Part shown: one piece after another, positions 17,699 through 25,923 of the stretch
How the letters are laid out: every line of letters begins with the position of its first letter
Numbering within the stretch: the first letter of the stretch is position 1
Source: M3007 sp031398055
Lineage (GTDB): Bacteria; Bacteroidota; Bacteroidia; Chitinophagales; Saprospiraceae
Direction: 5' to 3'
Assembly: GCA_031398055.1 (NCBI GenBank)
Contig: JANNMS010000240.1
Span: 1 to 64,000 of the forward strand
DNA length: 64,000 nt
Translations under genes and position numbers: made by a program
The notes under the pieces: model-generated
Database searches by the model: none
What the model was told of the DNA's origin: nothing
What the model saw: the letters and a program-made list of their open reading frames with translations, nothing else

Positions 17699-17764
17699 AA
17701 AAGATTGATTTTGTGTAGTTTAGAAAATTTGAACTGCTCAATTTCAGGGAAAATTTTTTTCACC

Positions 17765-17772
17765 TATCTTTG
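17765..17772 (+). promoter_or_regulatory. -7 promoter box (TATCTTTG)
   Basis: This matches the Bacteroidota TAnnTTTG -7 consensus 54 bp before the antitoxin start at 17827. No well-spaced TTG -33 box is obvious. Confidence 0.4.
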
Positions 17773-17826
17773 CAAAAAATCGCTGGATTTTTCCACCAAG
17801 TCATTTTTACAAAAAAAATCTCTGGT

Positions 17827-18045
17827 ATGACCATCACTGTCGAGTTGCTGCAAGAAGATGCTTTGCCACTTTTACAAAATTTGGAACGGTTGCACATCCT
17901 CAAATTTGTGCTTCCCACCAAAACCAAACCAGCACCCAAACCATCCAGCAAGGCCAAAAAAAGCCGTTTTGCAGGGCGTATTTCCAAAAAAACCGCTGAA
18001 ATCCTCCACCAACAACTCGCCCAAATGCGCGACGAATGGCAATGA
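17827..18045 (+). CDS. putative antitoxin of a PIN-domain pair
   Basis: This 72-aa protein (MTITVELLQEDALPLL...) is basic in the middle and ends with a helical segment (RISKKTAEILHQQLAQMRDEW) typical of small Bacteroidota antitoxins that precede PIN toxins. The start at 17827 is preferred over 17770 because the longer version runs upstream into the promoter box. Its stop overlaps the start of a truncated PIN gene (ATGA). It sits on the opposite strand between two tail-fibre-like paralogues, so the pair probably inserted into the array. Confidence 0.6.
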   Translation: MTITVELLQEDALPLLQNLERLHILKFVLPTKTKPAPKPSSKAKKSRFAGRISKKTAEILHQQLAQMRDEWQ

Positions 18046-18134
18046 AAAACTACCTGCTCGACTCGAACACCATCATTGATTACATCGGCGGATTGCCGGG
18101 TTTGAAATGGGTCAATCCACACAACTTCGTTTAA
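18042..18134 (+). pseudogene. truncated VapC-like PIN toxin
   Basis: A 30-residue open frame (MKNYLLDSNTIIDYIGGLPG...) carries the PIN N-terminus, including the first metal-binding aspartate (Asp7). It stops where a full PIN domain would need about 100 more residues and three more acidic residues. It overlaps the antitoxin stop by four bases and ends 8 bp before the stop of the minus-strand paralogue 3, suggesting that a recombination event removed the rest. It cannot be an active nuclease. Confidence 0.7.
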
Positions 18135-18141
18135 CCAAACC

Positions 18142-19497
18142 TCACTGCTGCTGCACCAACATCAAAACGAGCCCATTTTCATCGGGCGTGGAAAGTGCTT
18201 TTCCGAGAATCGCTCCGCATTCTTTTCTCCGATTTTTGGATTTCATCGCGCAGCCCGGCACATTGGAAGTCGTCAATAAATCGCCCGGCGCAACTTTTCC
18301 AGTCACTTTCACTTTCACCCGCCCGGCGATGGCCACGTTTACATTTCCATCCAAAATTCCGGGCGCGGTCAGTTCGATGCCGTGCGGGATGCCGTCCGCC
18401 CCGCTGACCACGCCGAAACCGAGCGGGTCGTAGGATTTTGTGCTTTTTCTGACGGTATTGTGTTTGGAAATGTCCCAGACGACGACTTCGCCGGGCAGGA
18501 GCGGTTCGGTGGCGTTGGCTTTTTCGATGATGTCGGCTCCGGTGATTTCGAGGATTTTGGTTTTTATGCGCCCATTGACTTCTAATTTTTCGGTAGGGTT
18601 TGTAGTGCCAATACCAACATTCCCATTGGCACCCACATACATATTGATCTCATTTCCAAGCCCATTTCGTATCTCTAAATGCCCATAAGACCTGTTGGTT
18701 CCATTGCTGACTTGAAAAGCGACACCCGCATTGTCGGGTCGCATGATGTTTCCCACGCCTCCGCCGCTGTTGAGCAACAGATTCCCACCTTCAACTACCA
18801 AGCGGTTGGAAGGTGTGGTTGTTCCAATACCGACATTACCAACATCTGTCAAAGTCATAATGCTTCCATTAATTCCTTGATTGAGTGGCGAGGGAACAGA
18901 TTCTTTTTGCCGACCAAAATGGAATTTCCAACCAGTTTTATCTCCAAATCGAAGGATTCCAGCATTTGGCGTGGACAACTTTTCAAAACTGAACCCTTCG
19001 ACCCCATCTCCAAATTGCAAGTGGCGAAGTGGATTAGTTGTTCCAATGCCCACATTTCCAGTCGCCCTAAAAATATTAGCCCCGTTCAAAGTCCAGCCGC
19101 CGCCACCGCCATTTCCAGAACTCGCCGCCCACAAAGCCATCGGCACAGGCAAAATCAAACTCGTCCCCATGTCCAAAAAACCCACAGCACCCCCAATTTT
19201 CATCTCCACTTTCAAAGAAAACGGCCCATTTGCCCAATCAATCCCAGCAAAAGTGCCCTGCACCGCCGTCCCGCCGCCGACCGTCGCGCTGATTTGCCCA
19301 CCAACCGGCGCGATTGGGTTTTGATTTTCAACATAAACCGCCGTGCTATTTTTCAAAATTGAAAATTTGAGGGTCACGGCTTGGGTCACGGGATTTCCGG
19401 CGGCATCGTTCGCCACGCCTTGCCAGCGAAAACCCTGCGCCCGGGCGAGCGAAAAAACAGCCACGAAAAACAAAAAGGTGAGAAGTGATTTTTTCAT
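18142..19497 (-). CDS. secreted tail-fibre-like repeat protein, paralogue 3
   Basis: This 451-aa protein has the same architecture as paralogues 1 and 2: a signal peptide (MKKSLLTFLFFVAVFSLARA), the FRWQGVANDAAGNPVTQAV domain, three NVGIGTTxP repeats (NVGIGTTNPLRHLQF, NVGIGTTTPSNRLVV, NVGIGTTNPTEKLEV) and a C-terminal block close to paralogue 2 (ADIIEKANATEPLLPGEVVVW). The leader (CTAAACTACACAAAATCAAT before ATG) is almost identical to that of paralogue 2, which supports recent duplication of the whole unit. A plus-strand toxin-antitoxin remnant now separates it from the rest of the array. Confidence 0.78.
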   Translation of the reverse strand: MKKSLLTFLFFVAVFSLARAQGFRWQGVANDAAGNPVTQAVTLKFSILKNSTAVYVENQNPIAPVGGQISATVGGGTAVQGTFAGIDWANGPFSLKVEMKIGGAVGFLDMGTSLILPVPMALWAASSGNGGGGGWTLNGANIFRATGNVGIGTTNPLRHLQFGDGVEGFSFEKLSTPNAGILRFGDKTGWKFHFGRQKESVPSPLNQGINGSIMTLTDVGNVGIGTTTPSNRLVVEGGNLLLNSGGGVGNIMRPDNAGVAFQVSNGTNRSYGHLEIRNGLGNEINMYVGANGNVGIGTTNPTEKLEVNGRIKTKILEITGADIIEKANATEPLLPGEVVVWDISKHNTVRKSTKSYDPLGFGVVSGADGIPHGIELTAPGILDGNVNVAIAGRVKVKVTGKVAPGDLLTTSNVPGCAMKSKNRRKECGAILGKALSTPDENGLVLMLVQQQ

Positions 19498-19699
19498 AAA
19501 AAATTGATTTTGTGTAGTTTAGAATATTTGAACCGATGAATTTCGAGGGTAAATACCCGACTCGAAAAAGTGTTATCAGGCTTCCAGATTTTTGAAATTT
19601 CATTTTTTTACTTTGAAAAAATGGAAAAATCCATTTCCAAAGTTTTGTGGTTTTTCAAAACTCAAAATTGTACTCACGTTCCAAAACCATTCGGGCAGT

Positions 19700-20032
19700 T
19701 CATTTGCGCGTTTCACGCACTGCCCCCGCCGTCTCGCCGAACCGCCGTTTGAAAGCCCTCGAAAAATACCCGGCATCTTTAAAACCGGTTGCGTAACCAA
19801 TCTGCGCGATGGTCAAATTCGTCTCAAAAAGCATCGCCCGCGCCCGTAACAATCGTTGCTCGGCGATAAAAACCGAGGGCGCAAGGCTCGTCAAATTTTT
19901 AATCCGACGGTAAGTTTGGGTACGCGAATACCGGATGTCGTGGGACAATGCCCGGACATCAAAATTCTCGTCCGACAAATTTTGGTGGATGATTTCCAGC
20001 AGGTGTTCCATAAATTCCGGGTCTTTTTTCAT
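19700..20032 (-). CDS. stand-alone AraC-type DNA-binding protein
   Basis: This 110-aa protein consists of just the AraC/XylS double helix-turn-helix domain. The first HTH is around VRALSHDIRYSRTQTYRRIKNLT and the second is TIAQIGYATGFKDAGYFSRAFKRRFGE, the signature segment. There is no effector domain and no receiver or histidine kinase part, although the sequence looks like the C-terminal domain of hybrid two-component regulators in this phylum. It lies 88 bp after the CHAT protease gene on the same strand and could be its downstream partner or an independent regulator of the secretion genes further left. The 200 bp to its left hold no gene. Confidence 0.85.
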   Translation of the reverse strand: MKKDPEFMEHLLEIIHQNLSDENFDVRALSHDIRYSRTQTYRRIKNLTSLAPSVFIAEQRLLRARAMLFETNLTIAQIGYATGFKDAGYFSRAFKRRFGETAGAVRETRK

Positions 20033-20120
20033 GAAAAAAATTCATGTTTTTTTTTGACCCGGAAAGAGTATCCGGCAGGGTGGGGAGGTAATCTGGCGTG
20101 GTGTTTTTTTTCAAAAAAAA

Positions 20121-23100
20121 TCACCGCAGCGGCCGCCCATCGCCCCGCAACGCAAAACCTGCCCAAAAATACGGGTGCGAAAAATGCGTCCAGTTCACTT
20201 TCAATTTGCGGTATCGTTGCTGTTCGGCATCAGATGGGGCATGAAAAAGCGCAGTTTTTGCTTGTTGCAGAGCCGCAGTTTTCGACCCGCCATTTTTCAA
20301 ATTTTGAAAAAATTCGCGCATCAGCCGCTCCGTCCCCGTGTCGCTCGCCTTCCAAAACGAACTGACCACCGACCGTGCGCCCGCCCCGGTGAACGCCCGG
20401 CCGAGGCTCATCGCACCTTCCGAACGCCGCAGCCGACCTTGCCCGGTCTTGCAACCGCTCAAAATCACGAGGTCGGCGTCGAGCCGCAGGTTGTAAATTT
20501 CACGAGAAAAAAGCAGCGCGTTTTCCGGCTGCCCGGGCGGCGGAGCGAAGGCAATCCAGTCCAGTTCGTCAAAATTTGGGTTCGCGTCGGCGTGCGTGGC
20601 GAGCAGCAAAACGCGGTGGCGCGGCGCATTTTCCAAAAAATAGGGGCGCGTGGCAGCAGTGTCAAATTTCGCGTCGCCCCCCAAAATCGACTGCGCCGCA
20701 AAAATTTCGGCAGCCGAAAATGGCAGCGGGACAAGTTCGGTGGGCGAAAAATTTTCCAGTCCCCGCGACCCCGAAAAATCCAAACCGTTCAAAAAAGCCG
20801 TGTCGGCGTGGGCAAACGGGGCCATCGCCAGCATGGCATTTTCGGCTTGGCTCGGTGGGCGGTTTTCCAGTTCATTTTGCAAAGTCGCCGACCACGAATA
20901 CCCGATTTCGTATTTTTTTACCAAATAATCATACGTTTGGAAACGGTCGGGACGCGCCGGGTTTTTGGAAACCAAAACCTCGAACGGCAGCAAGTTCAGC
21001 ACGCCATCCGGCAAAATCAACAATTTTGGCCGCAAATCCACAGCGAGCGGCAGGAAAATCCGGTCGTGCAAAAACCGTGCGGTGCGCAAATATTCCGCGT
21101 CGGTTTCATTTTTGAAACGCAAACTCTGTCCGGATTTTGGGGCCTCGAACCAAGCCGTCAGGCCGTGCAACATGGTTTGCACGGTGTCTTCCAATGAAAA
21201 ATCGAGCGGCAGCGAAATGAATTTTGCCCCTTTTTTCGTAATGACAAATGCGTGCGCCGCCGTTTCGCCGAGGCAAAAAGCAAGGACGGCAGTCTGGTCG
21301 TCGCCCGGCAAATCGGCCTGAATTTGTGGGATGCTGCGCGGCTCGCTGCCGTATTTCAATTTCAAATATTCCGGGAAATTGCGCTCCAAATTTTGGTCAA
21401 AACTTTCGGCCTCCGTTTTCAAATCAAAAATTTTTGACGCGATGTTCAAAACGGTCGAATCGTTTTCCGCCCCTTTTTCGTCCAATTTTTGGGCTTTTTG
21501 CTTTTCCCAAAATGCCAAATCGAGCCGGATTTGCTTTTCTTTTTCCAAAATCGAATCGGGCACGCCGGCGATTTTTTTGGCTTTCGCTTTTTGAAAAGCG
21601 GCGGAAAGTGCCAGCGATTTTGCGCGCTCCGAAAGTTCCCAGCCGCGCCGGATGTTTGATTCGGAGGGCTGTTTTTTTTGCAGCCAATCGAGCAGGTCGA
21701 GCGTTTTTTCAAAAACCTCGCGCTGTTTTTTTTGCATTTCAAAAACGAATTCATCCGAAAACTGCTGTTTTTGGAGCATTTTGAAAACGGCCAAACTTTG
21801 GTCAACGGCTTCGGAAACGCGGCCAATCGTTTTTTCGGACGAATCGTGCAGCGTCAATTTTTCAAGGATTTGCAATTTCACCTTGCCAATTTGGAGCATG
21901 GCATTTGGTTTTTCGGAGCCATCGGCGGCGGCGGCGCACAAAAAAGCGGTGTCCAAATTTGCGAAAGCCATTGCAAAATTCCCAGTTTCTGCAAAAGCAA
22001 ATGCCAAATTGCCAAATCCAACAAACAGTGCCGGGTGCATCGGCCCGTGGATGGTTTTTTCCACTTCGATTTCTTTTGAAAAACTGGCGATGGCCGCTCC
22101 AAACTGTTTCATCCCTTGTTGCGCCGTGCCGATGCCTTGGTAAAAAGCGGACACCGGCTGCCGTTTTTGGGGATAGTTTTTTAGAAAAATGGCCAATGCC
22201 TGCTGCTGTTTTTCCAATCCTTCGGCGGGTTTTCCTTGTTCGACAAGGCAGCGACCCAAGTCAAGCATCGCCTGGCAATAATCCTCGCTTTCCGTTCCGG
22301 GCACTGCATTTTCCAGTGCCAGCGCCTTTTCCAAAGTCAAACTCGCCTGCCCAAAATCGTCTTTCAACATCAAAACTCCGGCGAGCAACCGCAAAACTTT
22401 GAACTGAAAACCGGGGGCGTTCAGCATTTCCGAGTTGCTGGCCAGCACATTTTCGGCGAGGGCGATGGCGCGGTCGTGTTGTCCGACGAAGGCAAAACAA
22501 TAGCCGAGGTTGTTCCGGGCAACCATCGCCGAGTGCTCGTTTTTGTCGTTTTCTATGATTCCTTCATAGTTTTCAATGGCATGTTCGTAATCATGTTTGT
22601 AAAAATAGGTGTTTGCCAAAACGTTTTTCGCGGCCAAAGTTTTCGGGTGGCCGATGCCCAATTTTTTCTGGCGGATTTCCAGCCCAAGTTTGGCAAATTT
22701 CACGGCCTCCGGCAAATCGCCCAAAACCTGAAACGTCCGCGCCATTTGAACATACGAAGTTGAAACGTCCGGATGGTCGGCGGGAAGATTTTTGAGCCGG
22801 ATGGCGAGCGATTCGCGTTGCAAAACCAGCGCACGGTTTGGCTCGGAATTGGTCAAAAATTCGCCCAAATTGTTGAGCGATTTGGCCAATTCCATGTGTT
22901 CGTTCCCCAACAATTTTCGGCGCAGCCGGATGGCTTCCTCGATGGTTCTGATGCCTTCCTTCAAATCTTGCGGCCTGCCGTTTCCCAAAAACGAGGCCAT
23001 TTGGTGCAGTACATCGGACATGATGACCGACTCGGCGAGGCCATTTTTTGTTAAAATATCGCGGGCAGATTTGAGGTTCGGGACGGATTCGACACCCGGT

Positions 23101-23216
23101 TTTGACTTGGCTGATGTCATGATTTGGCGCACCAAAATGGTGTCGGCGGTGAGGTTTTGCCCAAAAATGGGAAAACAAAAAAGCAGTGCGGCGAGGATGG
23201 AAATGAATTTTTGCAT
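20121..23216 (-). CDS. secreted TPR-CHAT protease (cassette 1)
   Basis: This 1031-aa protein has a signal peptide (MQKFISILAALLFCFPIFGQ), a long tetratricopeptide-repeat region (about 60-480: ALAKSLNNLGEFLTNS, DYEHAIENYEGII, NNLGYCFAFVGQHDRAIALAE), a helical linker and a C-terminal CHAT domain (about 640-1031). CHAT is a caspase-like cysteine protease fold. The catalytic pair is visible as His875 (LLLATHADANP) and Cys922 (VILSGCKTGQG), followed by GARSVVSSFW. It has no C-terminal membrane helix, so it is predicted to be periplasmic or surface-exposed. It is divergent from an ECF sigma gene 138 bp away, which overlaps an anti-sigma-like gene. The same three-gene set recurs in mirror image at 26598-31177. 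By analogy with CRISPR-associated TPR-CHAT proteases, it could cleave a sigma-factor inhibitor; that is inference. Confidence 0.88.
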   Translation of the reverse strand: MQKFISILAALLFCFPIFGQNLTADTILVRQIMTSAKSKPGVESVPNLKSARDILTKNGLAESVIMSDVLHQMASFLGNGRPQDLKEGIRTIEEAIRLRRKLLGNEHMELAKSLNNLGEFLTNSEPNRALVLQRESLAIRLKNLPADHPDVSTSYVQMARTFQVLGDLPEAVKFAKLGLEIRQKKLGIGHPKTLAAKNVLANTYFYKHDYEHAIENYEGIIENDKNEHSAMVARNNLGYCFAFVGQHDRAIALAENVLASNSEMLNAPGFQFKVLRLLAGVLMLKDDFGQASLTLEKALALENAVPGTESEDYCQAMLDLGRCLVEQGKPAEGLEKQQQALAIFLKNYPQKRQPVSAFYQGIGTAQQGMKQFGAAIASFSKEIEVEKTIHGPMHPALFVGFGNLAFAFAETGNFAMAFANLDTAFLCAAAADGSEKPNAMLQIGKVKLQILEKLTLHDSSEKTIGRVSEAVDQSLAVFKMLQKQQFSDEFVFEMQKKQREVFEKTLDLLDWLQKKQPSESNIRRGWELSERAKSLALSAAFQKAKAKKIAGVPDSILEKEKQIRLDLAFWEKQKAQKLDEKGAENDSTVLNIASKIFDLKTEAESFDQNLERNFPEYLKLKYGSEPRSIPQIQADLPGDDQTAVLAFCLGETAAHAFVITKKGAKFISLPLDFSLEDTVQTMLHGLTAWFEAPKSGQSLRFKNETDAEYLRTARFLHDRIFLPLAVDLRPKLLILPDGVLNLLPFEVLVSKNPARPDRFQTYDYLVKKYEIGYSWSATLQNELENRPPSQAENAMLAMAPFAHADTAFLNGLDFSGSRGLENFSPTELVPLPFSAAEIFAAQSILGGDAKFDTAATRPYFLENAPRHRVLLLATHADANPNFDELDWIAFAPPPGQPENALLFSREIYNLRLDADLVILSGCKTGQGRLRRSEGAMSLGRAFTGAGARSVVSSFWKASDTGTERLMREFFQNLKNGGSKTAALQQAKTALFHAPSDAEQQRYRKLKVNWTHFSHPYFWAGFALRGDGRPLR

Positions 23217-23354
23217 GGCAATTTTTTGAAATTTTCGCAGAAAGTTAGTGCATTTCTTCGCCGCGCCAAATTGGACGGAGGTTTCGTTTTTTACAAAATT
23301 TTAAAAATAAATCACCGCTCGGATTACCTTTTCGACTCGTTTTGACTCCTTTTT

Positions 23355-23939
23355 ATGCAAAATTCGGACTGGACAGATGCAAAAATTTTGGCAAGCCTCC
23401 GGGCGGGCGGCACGACGCGACGGCTGGCGTGGGAGTTTATATTTAAAAATTGGCGCAACCGCTATTTGCAGAAAATCAGGAACTTGGGCGGCTCGGACGA
23501 CGAAACCGACGAGGCACTCGGCCAAATGTGCATCGGTTGGGAACGCACCGTGACGCGCCCCGATTTTGAACTGAAAATCGCTTCGCTTGGCTGGTATTTT
23601 GACAAAAGTTTGGTCAATGCTTGGAGGCGGCTGCGGCAGCAAAAACCCATTTTTTCTGAACTGAAAATCGAAAATACGAAAATCGCCGAGCCGCCCGACG
23701 GCGACAAAATTGCCCTCGAAATTTTGGACGAGGCGTTGAAAAAATCTGTCGGCGAAGACTGCCGGACGATTTTGTTGCTGTTTGCCCAAGGATTTTCGAT
23801 GGAAGAAATTGGGCAAAAAATGGGCATCGGCGCGGCTTCTGCCAAAAACCAAAAATGCCGTTGCCTGCTGCGTTTGAAAAATTATTTTGACACAAATCCC
23901 GACAAAAAAGTGGTTTTGAAAAACATGATTTATGGCTGA
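23355..23939 (+). CDS. ECF-type sigma factor (cassette 1)
   Basis: This 194-aa sigma-70-family protein of ECF type has a region 2-like segment (about 20-95: RRLAWEFIFKNWRNRYLQKI, then helices to NAWRRLRQQ) and region 4 with a helix-turn-helix (about 130-180: EDCRTILLLFAQGFSMEEIGQKMGIGAASAKNQKCRCLLRL). The stop overlaps the start of the anti-sigma-like gene by 8 bp, so the two are translationally coupled, the usual arrangement for a sigma and its inhibitor. It is transcribed away from the CHAT protease gene. The likely target promoters are those of the cassette itself; no operator was identified. Confidence 0.85.
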   Translation: MQNSDWTDAKILASLRAGGTTRRLAWEFIFKNWRNRYLQKIRNLGGSDDETDEALGQMCIGWERTVTRPDFELKIASLGWYFDKSLVNAWRRLRQQKPIFSELKIENTKIAEPPDGDKIALEILDEALKKSVGEDCRTILLLFAQGFSMEEIGQKMGIGAASAKNQKCRCLLRLKNYFDTNPDKKVVLKNMIYG

Positions 23940-24864
23940 ATTTGAATTGCAGGAAAAAATAGAGGCGTTTTTGCTCGAAAAAATGCCGCCCGCCGAACGT
24001 GCCGATTTCGAGGCGCGGCTGCTCGTCGACGCCGATTTGGCCGAAAAGGTGGACGATTTTCGCCTTGTTTTTCGGGCAACTGACCGGCTGGCGCAACTCA
24101 ATTTGCAGCAGGATTTTAAAAAATGGAAATCTGAAATTGACCAAAACGAGGCATTTGAAAATTCAAAAACGGCTGAAAAACGGCCAATTTGGGCTGGTTT
24201 TCTTATTTTTTTGACTGTTGTTGGGCTGGTTTTTTTGGTTTGGTTTTTTGGAAAAAAAACAGAAATCGCGCCTGAAATTTCAAAACCAAACCTCGAAAAT
24301 CCGACCAACCAAAAAACCGACGAATCAAAAACTGAAAAAATTGAAACCGAAAATTCGCCCCAAAATCATGTTGAAAAAACGCCCGTCCGAAAAAATTTGC
24401 CGCAGGCAAAGGCTGAAAAAACGGACGGAAAATTGATTGCGCTGGCCCGAAAAGAACAATCTCTTTTGCTTTCGGAAATCGTTACGCGGGGCAGCGGCGG
24501 AAATTTGATGGGCGAAAAAACTGCAATTTCAGCGGCTCGGGAGGCTTTGAAAAATGGTCGGGCTGGCGAGGTTTTGAAGATTTTGGAAAAATTTTCGGAG
24601 GGCGACGCCGATTTTTTGGAGGTGCTTTTGTTGCGCGGCGCGGCGTTTTTTGAACTGGAAAATTATGGCATGGCTGCCGAGAATTTTGAAAAATGCCTCG
24701 TTCTGAAACCTGAAAATGATTTGGCGGAGTACCAATTGTTGCTTTGCTACCTCGCTGGCGGGGCAGGTTTTGAGCAAAAACTGGCTGCGCTTTTTGAAAA
24801 AATTAAAAGCGACCCGGAGCATGTTTATCGTGCAAATGCGGAAATTTTAAGGGAAAAAATTTGA
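23932..24864 (+). CDS. one-span anti-sigma-like protein with periplasmic TPR-like region (cassette 1)
   Basis: This 310-aa protein has a cytoplasmic N-terminal segment (about 1-80: IEAFLLEKMPPAERADFEARL, the pattern of Bacteroidota anti-sigma regions). One transmembrane helix follows (about 86-107, WAGFLIFLTVVGLVFLVWFF), then a charged linker rich in E, K and N and a C-terminal helical region (about 190-305) with TPR-like units (VLKILEKFSEGD, LLLRGAAFFELENYGMAAENFEKCL). Topology predicts the TPR part in the periplasm, facing the secreted CHAT protease. It is homologous in layout to the 241-aa protein at 26598-27323. The function as sigma inhibitor is inferred from gene overlap and topology. 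Confidence 0.72.
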   Translation: MAEFELQEKIEAFLLEKMPPAERADFEARLLVDADLAEKVDDFRLVFRATDRLAQLNLQQDFKKWKSEIDQNEAFENSKTAEKRPIWAGFLIFLTVVGLVFLVWFFGKKTEIAPEISKPNLENPTNQKTDESKTEKIETENSPQNHVEKTPVRKNLPQAKAEKTDGKLIALARKEQSLLLSEIVTRGSGGNLMGEKTAISAAREALKNGRAGEVLKILEKFSEGDADFLEVLLLRGAAFFELENYGMAAENFEKCLVLKPENDLAEYQLLLCYLAGGAGFEQKLAALFEKIKSDPEHVYRANAEILREKI

Positions 24865-24882
24865 ACATGATGTTTACAGAAT

Positions 24883-24982
24883 CAAGTGCAATTTGCTAAA
24901 TATTTCAATATTTACGTTATAAAATATTTTTTAATTTAAAACTTTAAATACTTAATTTGAAATTTTTAGAAAATTGCACTTG
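24883..24982. repeat. 12-bp inverted repeat around an AT-rich core
   Basis: CAAGTGCAATTT (24883-24894) and AAATTGCACTTG (24971-24982) are exact reverse complements separated by 76 very AT-rich bases, between converging genes. It could be a weak bidirectional terminator or a small mobile-element remnant; no coding sequence is present. Confidence 0.5.
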
Positions 24983-24991
24983 GGCTTATGT

Positions 24992-25189
24992 TTATTTTTG
25001 GACAGGATAACCAAACCCCTCCATCAATTTTTGAATCGTTTTCCCCTGCTCCGCAATCAATTGGTTGCTAAATGCAAGGTCATTTCCAAGTTCCTCGATT
25101 TTCAAATTCTTGGCCCGAATGGTTTTATAAACTTGGAAAACTGCAATTGCAACGATGAAAAGCAATAAAATGAAGACACTTTTTCTCAT
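24992..25189 (-). CDS. small single-span membrane protein with coiled coil
   Basis: This 65-aa protein starts with a membrane helix (VFILLLFIVAIAVFQVYKTI, about 5-24), followed by a short amphipathic, probably coiled-coil segment. Its ATG overlaps the stop of the upstream ribbon-helix-helix gene (ATGA), so the two are made together. I recognise no family. The pair lies between the two CHAT cassettes. Confidence 0.55.
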   Translation of the reverse strand: MRKSVFILLLFIVAIAVFQVYKTIRAKNLKIEELGNDLAFSNQLIAEQGKTIQKLMEGFGYPVQK

Positions 25190-25767
25190 GCTGAAATATT
25201 TTTTTGGGTTAAAAAATGAGGGTGCCCGCGCCAGAAATCCTGCAGAGTGAGCACGAAAAAATTGGATTTTGAATTTTTTATGGCAACCGCCACCGATGCC
25301 AACAACAACCGTTCGTAGTCTTTTTTGGGAAAAATCTGCTGCAAGTTTTTCAGCATTTTGACCAATTCCTCATAACCATTTTGGGAAAGCCAGTGCGGCA
25401 CCGCTTCGGAATGGTGTTTTACGAGGGCGTTGCGTTGTTGTGAAACCAACTTTAATTCTTGCCTCATTTCCAAAATTTGTTGTTTGAGTTGACGGTTCTG
25501 CATCTCCGGCAGCAGGTTTTCGGGTTGTTCCTCGCCAAGAGTTTTTTGATGTTTGGACAATTCAAAAACTTCCGCTTCGAGTTGAAAAATCCGTTTTTTG
25601 AGCAGGTCGACATTTTCGGTCGAATCATGGCGGCGCAGCAGGATTTGCTCCATGTAATTGGAAACAGTCAGCCCTTTTTCGGTGGCTTCCGCCTCAATTT
25701 GTTCTTTGAGCAGCACCTCCGCACGGCAATTGAGCACGGCTTTGGGTGGGTCATTTTTTATTTTCAT
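25186..25767 (-). CDS. ribbon-helix-helix/coiled-coil DNA-binding protein
   Basis: This 193-aa protein starts at MKIKNDPPKAVLN; the longer frame from 25833 crosses the promoter region. The first 45 residues look like a ribbon-helix-helix DNA-binding fold (KAVLNCRAEVLLKEQIEAEATEKGLTVSNYMEQILL). A long coiled coil follows (about 50-120: DLLKKRIFQLEAEVFELSKHQ), then a helical C-terminus (YERLLLASVAVAIKNS). Proteins of this build occur on mobile elements of the phylum, but I cannot name a function. Its start is preceded by two copies of the palindrome CGTATACG (25868-25893), a likely operator for itself. Confidence 0.6.
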   Translation of the reverse strand: MKIKNDPPKAVLNCRAEVLLKEQIEAEATEKGLTVSNYMEQILLRRHDSTENVDLLKKRIFQLEAEVFELSKHQKTLGEEQPENLLPEMQNRQLKQQILEMRQELKLVSQQRNALVKHHSEAVPHWLSQNGYEELVKMLKNLQQIFPKKDYERLLLASVAVAIKNSKSNFFVLTLQDFWRGHPHFLTQKNISA

Positions 25768-25867
25768 TTGAAAAAATGTGCTTGTTTTTAAAACACTTTG
25801 CAAAGGTCTGCCAACTGTCCCAGTGCTTGCCAAATTATCCTCGCTACGGTTTTTGCAATGAACAGGA

Positions 25868-25893
25868 CGTATACGTTATCATATACGTATACG
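25868..25893. promoter_or_regulatory. paired CGTATACG palindromes, candidate operator
   Basis: CGTATACG occurs at 25868-25875 and 25886-25893, centres 18 bp apart, about 100 bp upstream of the ribbon-helix-helix gene. Two palindromic sites at this spacing fit a dimer pair of such a repressor. Binding is inferred. Confidence 0.5.
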
Positions 25894-25923
25894 CCTCTAT
25901 TTTATAGTAAAATGCAAAAAAAA

